A stretch of DNA of 64,000 nucleotides from Emydura subglobosa (lineage: Eukaryota > Chordata > Testudines > Chelidae). A program made the translations under genes and the position numbers. Within the stretch, counting starts at the first letter, position 1; each line of letters begins with the position of its first letter. Positions 23,256 through 32,840 of this stretch are shown piece by piece. The stretch is from assembly GCA_007922225.1 (NCBI GenBank), contig ML680053.1, positions 19,640,694-19,704,693 of the forward strand, in the 5' to 3' direction. A model generated the notes under the pieces. That model worked only from the letters and a program-made list of their open reading frames with translations, did no database searches and was not told where the DNA came from.

Positions 23256-23467
23256 AAAACAAGGTTACTTACCAGTAACTGTTGTTCTTCGAGATGTGTT
23301 GCTCATATCCATTCCAATGTAGGTGTGTGCGCGCCCCGTGCACAGATTCCCGGAACTTTTTCCCTAGCAAGCCCCGCATGGCCAGCTCAGGCGCCCCCTG
23401 GAGTGCCGCGCTCATATCGCGGTATAAAGGGCGCTGCTGGCACCGCGGGTCCCCAGTTCCTTCTTTC
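23256..23467 (+). repeat. DIRS copy 1 left terminal inverted repeat
   Basis: Starts AAAACAAGGTTACTTACCAG and runs to CTTCTTTCCGCC. Its reverse complement is found at 29212-29423 with about five mismatches. Unlike copy 2, whose left end begins in the CTCTTCGAGTG type, this left end begins with the right-end type of sequence. Confidence 0.9.
23420..23430 (+). promoter_or_regulatory. TATA-like box in the DIRS left terminal repeat
   Basis: GGTATAAAGGGC lies about 205 bp upstream of the gag ATG. The equivalent motif is present as GATATAAAGGGC in copy 3 (about 7422). Copy 2 has only GGTATATGAGG at about 41770. Position inside the left repeat is consistent with an internal DIRS promoter. Promoter activity is inferred. 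Confidence 0.4.
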
Positions 23468-23629
23468 CGCCTGTGACGGTTGCTGGAACTATCGCCTCTT
23501 GCTGCGTGCAAGTAGCTCATTCCCTAGTTTTTTCTTACTGTTTCAGAGTTGTTGTTCAATTAGTTGTTATATAGTTAGTTATAGTGATAAGGTTAGAACC
23601 CCGGACGGGGTTCCTTCTACGAGGAAGTC

Positions 23630-26074
23630 ATGCCGGGTTCCACAGGCTTTAAGAACTGTGACTTGTGTGGTAAAGCCTTCCCGATCAGTGACCCGCATGA
23701 CCGCTGTCTCCGGTGCCTTGGAGAAGAACACCGTCGAGACAAGTGCAAAATATGTAAGTCTTTTAAGCCTCGGACCCAGAAAGAAAGGGACGCGAGGCTA
23801 AAGGCAATTCTGATGGAGTCGGCACTCCGTCCAGCCTCTGAGCCGTCCCGGTCTCCGTCGGCACCGAGTGTGTTGTCGGTGCGGAGCGCCCCCCCACCGG
23901 CACCGCTTTCGGCACCGCCGCGGGCCTCGAAAGTGGCCAAGAAGACACGGCCTTTGGCCGCACCCAAGATCTCCCCCCGGCCCGCGCAGGGCGGAGGGAG
24001 TACGGAGACGCCCCAGCCAAGAGCCGTAGAGATTACTCCAGCACCAGGGTCTCCGCGCGGTCTGCCTCCCCCGACTCCTGGGGGTGGGGGAGTGCACCTG
24101 CAAGGGCCGTCGACGCCAGAGGCGTTTACTGCGGCACGAGCCCTCATGGCCTTGCCTACGCCTCCGTCCCCCCCTCGGCCGAGGGACAAGGGACCTGCGT
24201 CTCGGGGCAAACCCGCGCTGGGTGGTCCCGGTGGTTGGAGACGTTCCCAATCCAAGTCTCCTTCCAGACGGTCACGGAGGGTGGAGAGCGTCAGCTCCCC
24301 TCCGAGCTCCGACTCTAGGTCGTCGAGCGACTCGGCACCGCGGCACCGTGGGCGGTCCCGAGTCCATCACCGGAGCCACAGATCCAGCTCCGATGTGAGC
24401 GGGGACCAGAATTCGGGCTCACAATCTTCGGTGCGGAGCCCATCCCGGCACCGATCGAGGTCACTGTCGGTCGTTTCGAGAGGCAGCGACTTACATCTGG
24501 CGGCACCGCTGACTCCGGCACCGCTGCCTGCTCCGGCACCGATGCCTGCTCCGGCACCGACGGGCCCGGCACCGACATCGGGGCGACTGGACTCCCCTCA
24601 GCGTCGCCGTCGTCGGCACCGCTCTTGGTCTCGAGAGGGTAAGCGGCACCGCAAATCCTCTCGCCGCAGGGGCAGGTCGGGTGCATCGTCGTCGTCGTCC
24701 CCGACCTCCTCGTATCGCCGGCACCGCAGACGTTGGCACCGGTCCACGTCGTCCTCGTCGGACCGCTCCACGCGCCGGCGACATAAGCGGCGCATGGGGG
24801 GCTCCAGTGACAAGAAGGCGGTGCGGCTGCCTCAGCCTTCCCTGCAGGCCGCCGGGTGGTCCCAGGGCCCTTGGCAGTGACCGTATTGGGGACCCTGGAA
24901 TGCCCCTATGCCCCAGGGCTCGGTGTCACTAAAATCGGTGGTGGCCCCCCCAGTACCCCCGGCCCCTAAGGCTCAAGAGCAGGGTTCGGAGGATTCAGAC
25001 CCAGGGGAGGGACCCTCTTCTGCACCCTTACCCTTCTCTTCCTCATCCTCGCCTGATGAGGCAGCAGCAAGGGACTGTAAGGGGCCCCTGTTCGATTTCA
25101 GGGCCCATCAAGACCTTCTGAAGAGGGCTGCTGAGAACTTGGGCATGGAGTTTAAACTCATGTCCGAGGAGGAGGACTCCCTCTTTGGGCCTTCGAGCTC
25201 TCTGGGACCCTCCCGGGCGACCTTGCCAGTACATGACAATGTCATGAAGATAGCCAGGAAACTTTGGCAGACCCCCTCCTCCCTGCCTTCCACTTCCAAG
25301 GGGGTGGAACGAAAATATTACGTCCCCAAGGAACCATTTGAGTTCCTTTACAACCACCCTGCGCCCAGCTCCCTGGTGGTCGATGCGGCCAACCAGAGGG
25401 ACCGTCAGGGGAATCAGGGTAGCACCCCTAAGGACAAGGAGGGCCGTAAGCTGGACTTATTCGGGAGGAAAGACTACTCTACTGCGGCACGGCAGTTTAG
25501 AGTAGCGAACCACCAGGCCCTGTTTGGGAAATACAATAAAAACTTGTGGGCCTCGATGCAGAGGTTTGCCTCCCAGCTGCCCCCTGAGCAGGAGGCAGAT
25601 TTCTCCACTGTCCTACAGGAGGGGGCTGCGGTGGCTACCGCTGCGCTGCAAGCAGCTAGCGACGCGGCGGACACAGCCAGTAGGGCTATGGCCTCAGCGG
25701 TCGTGATGCGCCGCTGTTCGTGGCTTCAGGCCTCTGGCCTCACCCAGGAGGTTCAGCAGGCCATTCAGGACTTGCCGTTTGATGGCCTGGGTCTGTTCTC
25801 GGAGAAGACAGATGACAAGCTCCACGCACTCAAGGACTCTCGGGCCACCCTGAAGTCACTTGGGTTGTATACTCCTCAGGCCTCCAGGCAGCAGTCCAGA
25901 CCGCAGGCCCAGAGGCAACCACCACCCCCGCCCAGGCCGGCTCCTCGACCCGCCCAGCAGAGGAGGGGTCGTGAGCGCTACTGCGGTCCCAGCAGAGGAG
26001 GCCGCCAGGGGTCCTCTGCGGGGGGCCAGCAGGGGCCTGCAAAAGGGGGTAATCAATCTAATAAACGCTTTTGA
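23630..26074 (+). pseudogene. DIRS gag-like gene with one in-frame stop
   Basis: Gag packages the element RNA. The ATG at 23630 opens a frame that continues to the TGA at 26072-26074 (about 814 codons), interrupted only by TGA at 24878-24880. The parts before and after the stop (416 and about 397 codons) are in the same frame. The N-terminus has a Cys/His cluster: Cys10, Cys13, His23, Cys26, Cys29, His34, Cys39 and Cys42. Next come a Pro/Ala-rich segment and a long Arg/Ser-rich basic region (about residues 200-400), consistent with nucleic-acid binding. The second half holds a capsid-like segment (DFRAHQDLLKRAAENLGMEF, SSLVVDAANQRDRQG) and a basic Gln/Pro-rich C-terminus. The TGA could be CpG decay of CGA or a Trp change; which one cannot be decided here. 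Confidence 0.85.
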
Positions 26075-28004
26075 CCCAGAGCAGGAGGGTAGTACTCTTC
26101 CTTCTCTCTGGGATCTTGGCCGGCCGTTTGCGGACAGGCTTCGCCCTTTCCTTATAGAATAGGAAGCCATTACTACGGACCGGTGGGTCCTGGAGGTGAT
26201 TGCCAAGGGATACACCCTCCAGCTTACAACCTCCCCTCCCAACACCCCTCCAAGGCCGTCCCCCATTGGGGATCTAGTCTCGGTCCGCCTCCTAGTGCAG
26301 GAGATCGAGTCACTCCTTGGGCTGGGGGCGGTGGAGGAAGTCCCAGTGCCCGAGCAGGGCCGGGGATTTTATTCTAAATATTTCTTAATCCCCAAGGCGA
26401 AGGGAGGCCCTAGGCCCATTTTGGACCTACGTCGCCTAAATAGGTATATTAGGCGGGTTAAGTTTCGTATGGTCTCCCTCGCCACAATTATTCCGGTCCT
26501 TGACCCAGGGGATTGGTATGCCGCCCTTGACTTGAAGGATGCATACTTCCACATCTCTATATTACCGGCCCATAGGCGGTTTTTGAGATTTGAGGTAGCG
26601 GGACGCCATTTTCAGTTTCGGTCCCTACCCTTTGGGCTCTCCTCAGCACCCAGGGTGTTTACTAAATGTATGGCCGTGGTGGTGGCCCACCTGCGCCGTA
26701 GAGGTGTTCAAATCTTCCCCTATTTGGATGACTGGTTGATCAGGGGGAGGTCGAGTTCACATGTGCGGCATAGCCTGCTTCTCACATGCGAATTGTGTGC
26801 TAGACTGGGGTTGCTTATTAATGAGCAGAAGTCCACACTTACTCCGGTGCAATGTATAGAATTTATTGGAGCCAGGCTGGATGCGGTACAGGCCAGAGCC
26901 TTCCTCCCACAGGCGAGGTTTGAGGCGATGGCAGCCATCATAGCTGATCTCCACCTGTCCCCCATGACGACAGCCAGGCACTGCCTGCAGCTGTTGGGAC
27001 ATATGGCAGCTTCTACATATGTTGTAAGACTGGCACGATTGAGGCTTAGACCTCTCCAGAGCTGGTTGGCTTCGGTGTACGTACCGCACAGGCATTCTCT
27101 AACTAGAATGGTCCTGGTTCCCCCACAGGTTCTGTCGTCCCTCGATTGGTGGAGGGACCCGAGGGAAGTGATGACGGGCGTTCCCTTCAGAGAGTTTACC
27201 CCATCTGTGACGCTCATCACAGACGCATCCGATCGGGGATGGGGAGCCCACATTTCTCACAACCAGGGCACCCAAGGGCTCTGGTCACCGGAGGAGCGAG
27301 CTCTGCACATCAAAGTACGCGAGCTCAGAGCGGTCCGATTGGCCTGCAAGGCTTTCCTCCAATTCCTGAGGGGCAGGGTAGTCCAAGTCCTCACAGACAA
27401 TACGGCAGCCATGTTCTATGTGAACAGGCAGGGAGGGGCACGCTCCTCGGCACTCTGCCAGGAAGCTATTCGCCTCTGGGACTTCGCGGTGAGACACGGG
27501 TTTCATTTATCTGCCTCTCACCTCCCGGGGGTGCGAAACAACGAGGCGGACCGCCTCAGCAGATCCTTTTCTCCCCGCCACGAATGGTCCTTACACCAGG
27601 ACGTGGTGGCTTTCATCTTCCAGCGGTGGGGTACTCCCCGTCTGGACCTGTTCGCTACAGCGGAAAACAGGAAGTGCCCCAGGTTCTGCTCGCTTAGGGG
27701 TCGCGAGCCGGGCTCTCTGTCCGATGCATTTTTGGTTCCCTGGACAGGGGAGTTAATGTATGCATTCCCCCCCGTCCCGCTCTTGCCCCAACTTCTCCTC
27801 AAGATCAAGAGGGACAGGGCGAACATCATCCTGATCGCCCCAGCGTGGCCGAGACAGCACTGATACAGCGTGCTGCTCGACCTCTCCACCACCGAACCGA
27901 TTCCGCTACCCAGACGGTGCGACCTGATCTCCCAGGACCATGGGAGATTGTTGCACCCCGACCTGGACTCCCTCCACCTCACTGCCTGGAGACTTTGTGG
28001 CTGA
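25860..28004 (+). pseudogene. DIRS reverse transcriptase-RNase H gene with two in-frame stops
   Basis: Copies element RNA to DNA and degrades the template. The frame overlaps the gag C-terminus. It is broken by TAG at 26160-26162, directly before EAITTDRWVLEVIAKGY, and by TGA at 27861-27863; without them it would reach the TGA at 28002-28004. RT motifs are intact: LDLRRLNRYI, AALDLKDAYFHI, LPFGLSSAPRVFTK and the catalytic YLDDW (26721-26735). RNase H keeps its acidic residues in TDASDRGWGAH, the Glu of ELRA, TDNTAAMFYVN and VRNNEADRLS. A conserved C-terminal DIRS domain follows (TPRLDLFATAENRKCPRF to LIAPAWPRQH) and is cut by the second stop. No ATG is evident at the start, so translation may have depended on shifting or reinitiation from gag. 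Start coordinate is approximate. Confidence 0.88.
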
Positions 28005-29041
28005 CGGAGGGAGAGAGAGCCTGTTCCATGCAGGTTCAACAGGTCCTCCTGGGCAGCAGGAAGCCGTCCACGCAACTCACATATAAAGCTAAGTGGCGGA
28101 GGTTCTCGGGGTGGGCGGAAGAGAGAGGGCTGCACCCAAGCCTATCCCCTATACAGGCTATCTTGGAGTACTTGCTGCAGCTTAAACTGCAGGGCCTGGC
28201 TTTGGCCTCCCTCAAGGTACACCTAGCGGCCATCTCGGCCTTCCACCAACCCATGGAGGGCCGATCCCTATTCTCTCACCCCATGTCAGTAAGGTTCCTC
28301 AAGGGGGTGGAGAGGACTTTCCCTCAGGTGCGGGACCCGGTGCCACCCTGGGACCTTAACTTGGTCCTCAGCGGGCTAATGGGCCACCCCTTCGAGCCCT
28401 TAGCTACATGCTCCCTTCTCCTGTTATCATGGAAGGTAGCCTTCCTGGTGGCTATCACCTCGGCTAGAAGGGTCTCCGAAATGAGGGCGTTAACATTGGA
28501 GCCCCCTTACACGGTTTTTTATAAGGATAAGGTCCGGCTGAGGCCTCACCCGGCTTTTGTGCCTAAGGTGGTGTCTCAGTTCCACTGTAACCAGGACATT
28601 TTCCTTCCTGTGTTCTTTCCAAAACCCCATGGATTGGAGGAGGAAAGGAGAGGACATTCGCTGGATGTCAGGCGAGCCTTGGCCTTCTATCTGGAGAGGA
28701 CCAAGCCTTTCCGGAAGTCGACACAGCTCTTCGTAGCGGTGGCGGACAGGATGAAGGGCTCACCTGTCTCCACCCAGCGTATCTCCAAGTGGATTACTGC
28801 CTGCATTAAGGCATGCTATGAGCATGCAGGGGTACCCCTCCCAGGTGCGGTAAGAGCACACTCCACTAGGGCCCAGGCCTCTTCCGCAGCCTTTTTGTAG
28901 CGGGTTCCCCTGCAGGACATCTGCAGGGCAGCGACCTGGTCGTCTGTCCATACGTTCACATCGCATTACGCCATCGTGGAACAAGCAAGGGAGGACGCAG
29001 GATTCGGCAGAGCCGTGCTGTCAAGAGCAGGTCACCGATAA
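27845..29041 (+). pseudogene. DIRS tyrosine recombinase gene with one in-frame stop
   Basis: Tyrosine recombinases integrate the DIRS DNA circle without target-site duplication. The frame overlaps the RT frame and has no ATG at its 5' limit. An N-terminal SAM-like/core-binding region (KPSTQLTYKAKWRRFSGWA, ILEYLLQLKLQGLALASLKV) leads into the catalytic domain, with the first Arg in TSARRVSEMRAL (residues 208-209) and the HxxR box HSTR (339-342). A TAG at 28898-28900 stops translation nine codons after that Arg. The same frame stays open beyond it, through DICRAATWSSVHTF and the catalytic Tyr codon at 28967-28969, to TAA at 29039-29041. The encoded protein therefore lacks its nucleophile. Otherwise the gene is remarkably well preserved. 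Confidence 0.88.
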
Positions 29042-29076
29042 CTCCTACCCTCCTCCAAGGTACGGCTACGCAATCA

Positions 29077-29177
29077 CCTACATTGGAATGCATATGAGCA
29101 ATCACTCGAAGATAGAAAACAAGGTTACTTACCAGTAACTGTTGTTCTTCGAGATGTTTTGCTCATATCCATTCCAA
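29077..29177 (+). repeat. DIRS internal complementary region, copy 1
   Basis: First half (CTACATTGGAATGCATATGA to CACTCGAAGATAG) is the reverse complement of the orphan left-type end at 22799-22839. Second half (AAAACAAGGTTACTTACCAG to CATATCCATTCCAA) is the reverse complement of the right outer end of the element. In the DIRS replication model such a region templates completion of the ends through a circular intermediate. It starts about 35 bp after the recombinase stop. Confidence 0.85.
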
Positions 29178-29211
29178 ACCCACCCCCCGTCCCCACTGTC
29201 GGAGTTGGCAG

Positions 29212-29423
29212 AAAGAAGGGACTGGGGACCCGCGGTGCCAGCAGCGCCCTTTATACCGTGATATGAGCGCGGCATTCCAGGGGGCGCCTGAGCTGGCCAT
29301 GCGGAGCTTGCTAGGGAAAAAGTTCCGGGAATCTGTGCACGGGGCGCGCACACACCTACATTGGAATGGATATGAGCAACACATCTCGAAGAACAACAGT
29401 TACTGGTAAGTAACCTTGTTTTT
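29212..29423 (-). repeat. DIRS copy 1 right terminal inverted repeat
   Basis: Inverted copy of 23256-23467, ending GTTACTGGTAAGTAACCTTG followed by a T run. It is separated from the internal complementary region by a short C-rich spacer (29178-29211) that also occurs in copy 2. Confidence 0.9.
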
Positions 29424-30564
29424 TATTTCAACGCCACTTTAAAAGCCTTGGTGGATGGAAAATTAAAATTAATATTCACTTGGAAAAAATGTACTGGAAA
29501 AATTGTTCTTTGAGCCATTTATAAACATTTCCATTTCTATCATTTGTGAGTGATTTATGAGCACTCCCTTGTGGCAATTTATTAGAACCACTTGAAATAG
29601 CAAAAAGCGAGTGACGGGAAACTTAATATTGTGCTACGTTTAGTATATTGAAGTGTTTGACCTTCTGTAGCATTTGACCCATGATTAAAATTTTGTTTAT
29701 CTTCTAAACATATTTCAACATCATCTGAATTTCTCTGTTACTTGAAATAGCTGAAATGGGGGGTAATATTTATAGAAATTTTCCAAAAGCTTAAACAAAA
29801 TATATATTAAGAATATATTGCTTGATGTTATCTGTTTGCAGCCATGAGAGCTCTTATGATAAAGTTTGGATATATGTATATACTGTTTGTAACGATTTGT
29901 CAAGTATGCAGTTTTTCACTTTTAAAGGCTCTCAAAAAGAGCCATTAAATAATGTAAAATTAGTTTTGTGTTCTAGTTATAATGGTTTTTCTGTAACTTT
30001 TAAGGAGAAAAATATAGGCTCAAATATTTACCTATACGAGTACGTCATTTTAGTGATAACATGGTTGTGTGTAATTTTATTAGGCATCGAAAACTTGCAT
30101 GTTAACTCACTGTTTTTATTTCCCCAAACACGTTAATTTAAAGTTGTATTGATGAATAGCTGTTCATGCATAGTGCAAGCCAACAGAAGATGATTCTTCC
30201 TTTACTGATTAAAATGTTAAGTTTAGTGAAAAAAAATCCTGGCAGTTATTAAATTGGTTTTCTGGCACAGCCATACATTCTAGGGGACAACTATTTTTGT
30301 TAATGAGAATATTGTTTATAGAAATATATGGCCTTGTCTGATGAATGCAGTTAATTGCCCTTTTCTAGAATTTTCCAATCAACATGAAGCAAATTAATAT
30401 TTTGTCATAATTCAGGACACGCGAGTCATTAAAACATTTCAGGGAAATCTCTGTTTTGAAGTCCCTGATTTAATATGAAGATTTCTTCTTTCATACAGAA
30501 ATTGGGCAATTTGATGCAACATGTTGCATCATATTTCAGAAAAAGTGAAAGAGTTAAATACGCA
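29424..30564. other. unassigned intronic sequence
   Basis: AT-rich. No exon or repeat family is recognised. Confidence 0.5.
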
Positions 30565-30775
30565 GAAAGCACAAGAAGGTTGGTTTTGTGGTTAAGGCAT
30601 TTTACTGGAATTCAGATAACCTGGACTCAGCTCCCTATTTTACCAGACTCCTATGTGCCTTTGGGCAAGTCTCCCAGTCTTTCTCTCTCAGTTTATCTGC
30701 CAAACAGGGATAACAGCATCTCCTTTCTCCTACCCTTCACCTGTCTTGTCTGTTTAGGCTCCAGACTTGCGAACA
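30565..30775 (+). repeat. SINE (CORE/tRNA type) copy
   Basis: The head GGTTGGTTTTGTGGTTAAGG and ATAACCTGGACTCAGCTCCC resemble a decayed tRNA-like promoter region. The body has CCTTTGGGCAAGTCTCCC and CTCAGTTTATCTGCC. Same family as the copies at 6196 and 36650. Confidence 0.6.
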
Positions 30776-31019
30776 CGTGTAACTTCAAACATGGTGTTGC
30801 AGACAGGTAAAGGAATCCCCAGATTACCAAGCACCATGCTGAGAAAACAGTTTCTTAATTATTTACAAGTTTATTTGGGGCAAAGGGGATGTGGGGGACT
30901 TAAACAGATTAGAAGAAGAACAAGACACAGTACACTAGGTAACGATTATATGAGGTTCAAAAGTATAATCAAATTAATGTTACTTATACCTGAAAACTAT
31001 AACAAGAATACTATTTAAA

Positions 31020-31500
31020 ATCTTACCACCACGAGGAACAGGGTCATGACGCCTGACCAATGGGGGACACGAGAAAAACTCGGATTCAAAACTCGGACCG
31101 GTTACACTTGACTCGACTCTCGCCCAGCAGAGGACTCGGGGGCGGGAAGAGGTAGCAGCTCCAGGTGATCAGGCTGGCGGGCCGACAGCTCTTCAGCCAG
31201 GCCTGCTGAAATGCAGCAGTTATTATGCACTTGGAGGGGTGTGCAATATTCGTAACAGCTGATGGCTGCCCCTGTTCGTGAGAGGTGTGCAGTATTCGTA
31301 ACAGCCGATGGCTGCCCTGGGCTTTTTGCAACATCCCATTGTTTGTCATTTCAGACGTGCTATCTTAGGTGTCTCAGTAAAGGTCCCGATAAGGTCAGGT
31401 CTCAGGTCTACTATAATTGCCAAGCGGGAGGGGGTGAGCGGGGGCGAGTGCCGGTCACTAGATATTATACTGTCGCCACACATGGGTAGTCCCACTGAAG
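31020..31500. other. GC-rich block of unknown identity
   Basis: Clearly more GC-rich and CpG-containing than both flanks (for example CGGACCGG, CGCCCAGCAG, GGGGCGAGTGCCGG). It contains a 47-bp-spaced direct duplication (31234-31317). No domain, LTR partner or terminal inverted repeat was found. It could be an LTR or leader of an uncharacterised retroelement, seen on the minus strand. Confidence 0.35.
31234..31317. repeat. two-copy tandem duplication, about 47-bp period
   Basis: GTGTGCAATATTCGTAACAG with CTGATGGCTGCCC, and GTGTGCAGTATTCGTAACAG with CCGATGGCTGCCC, lie 47 bp apart and differ at only a few positions over about 37 bp. Confidence 0.85.
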
Positions 31501-32649
31501 TTAGAGTAGGCACTTATCAGCTTGTGTGGCCAGGCTCAAGGTTTGTAAAGTATTCTGGGATAGTTTGTGATGAAAAGCTTCAAATAAATGTCAGATAGTT
31601 TTATTAGTATTAAATGTGAACTATTGATGTATTTATTCAATGAATGATAATATTCCCACCCATGCTATCTATCAGTCCTAAATAAAAGTGAAGGGGGTCA
31701 CACACTCTTAAATCTCGGTATGCTACAGGGTTAACTTCGGACCTGCTTCCTCTCCTGTTGAAGTCAGTGGCCTCAATCCTCCAATTGTTCCATCTGGGTA
31801 CAGACCCATCAGCATCAGCGGAGCTCTGCATAGCTGCAGGTGTCTGCTTGCATAGAAAAAGGAGCTTAAATTTGTAAGTATAAATTACTGACTTTAGCCT
31901 GATGTCGTCATAATTGACTGAAGAGCAGCCTGAGGCCACTGGCCTGCAGAACCGTAGGCAGATTTCTCATCTTTGATATTAGCTACTTCAGCAACTTACA
32001 AAGCTCTTAAAGTATTGGCGAGGTGCTGATTACCTTGACTCCACCTCTGTTAGAGACAGTCATTGATATTCCTTCTAGAACTAATACATATTACACTGTA
32101 TAGTTATACCAGAAAAGGCCATAGGGAGAGAAGGATTTTAACTTGCATTAAATTTGTTTCCACGCCTTTTTTACTCCATTATCTTTTCTATTCACACCCT
32201 GGAGTACTCTACAATTAAGACAACTCTTAACTTCAAAAAGAAAATGTGTAAATGCAGTGGTGTAGAAATTAAAAAAAAAAAAAAAAAAAAGAGAGAGAGA
32301 GAAACAAACCAAAAAAAGTGGAAAACTAACCTAAACTAAATTCACATTCCCCTAATGAGAAGTAGGTCAACTCCGTTTACCCTTGTCTACACTACTGGGG
32401 GCATGCTGTGACACCACAGGCCCAAGTGACAAACTATAGCATATTTTGATTTACAATGACAAAGGTTATTTCCTCCCTCCCTACCCATTTAAAATCTAAT
32501 TTTGCATGCTTTTCAAATATCAGTAGCTCAGGGCAGATTCCTCATGAGATAAAATGATTTAATTTTAAAAAAATCCAGATATTGAAATTGTGTTTAGACA
32601 GAAATGTGCCAACAGTCTTCCTTTTAAAAAAAAAAAAAATCTTCTGACC
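31501..32649. other. unassigned intronic sequence with low-complexity runs
   Basis: A poly-A tract with a (GA)n extension lies at about 32272-32303 and a second A run at 32626-32639. No exon or repeat family is recognised. Confidence 0.5.
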
Positions 32650-32840
32650 ATCATATCTGGGCCATATAATCTAGGGATGGAAAAGGTCTGTTAGGTCATC
32701 TATCTCCCTTTCTTTCAATACAGGATTGTTCCCTATGGTACATTTTACTAATATTATGTTTAATCTAGCTTTAAATGTGTTAAGACGTAAAGCTGCCATT
32801 GCTTCCTTTAGGAGTCTACAATTGGCTTGTGTGTTTGTTT
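32650..32840 (-). repeat. antisense LINE 3' fragment
   Basis: AAAGGTCTGTTAGGTCATCT, ACAGGATTGTTCCCTATGG and TTTAATCTAGCTTTAAATGTG match, in antisense, the 3' region of CR1/L2-type LINEs (lead-in, then the protein C-terminal region). Short and decayed. Confidence 0.5.

Larger units (their letters stand above)
23256..29423 (+). mobile_element. near full-length DIRS retrotransposon (copy 1)
   Basis: DIRS elements copy through an RNA intermediate but integrate with a tyrosine recombinase, so they lack LTRs, an integrase and target-site duplications. This 6.2-kb copy has terminal inverted repeats of about 210 bp (23256-23467 and 29212-29423) that differ at only a few positions. In order it carries a gag-like frame, an RT-RNase H frame overlapping gag, a tyrosine-recombinase frame overlapping RT, and an internal complementary region beside the right repeat. 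All three genes keep their frames over their whole length, interrupted only by single stop codons at 24878, 26160, 27861 and 28898. GC content of the coding part is clearly above the flanks. It is probably relatively young but no longer autonomous. Confidence 0.92.

Noticed and set aside
24315..24784. Arginine-rich minus-strand frames opposite the DIRS gag
   Set aside because: They are shadows of the Arg/Ser-rich gag region on the coding strand.
23256..29423. LTR retrotransposon or endogenous retrovirus as identity of the 6.2-kb element
   Set aside because: The ends are inverted, not direct, repeats. There is no integrase, no retroviral protease is evident, and a tyrosine recombinase plus internal complementary region is present.
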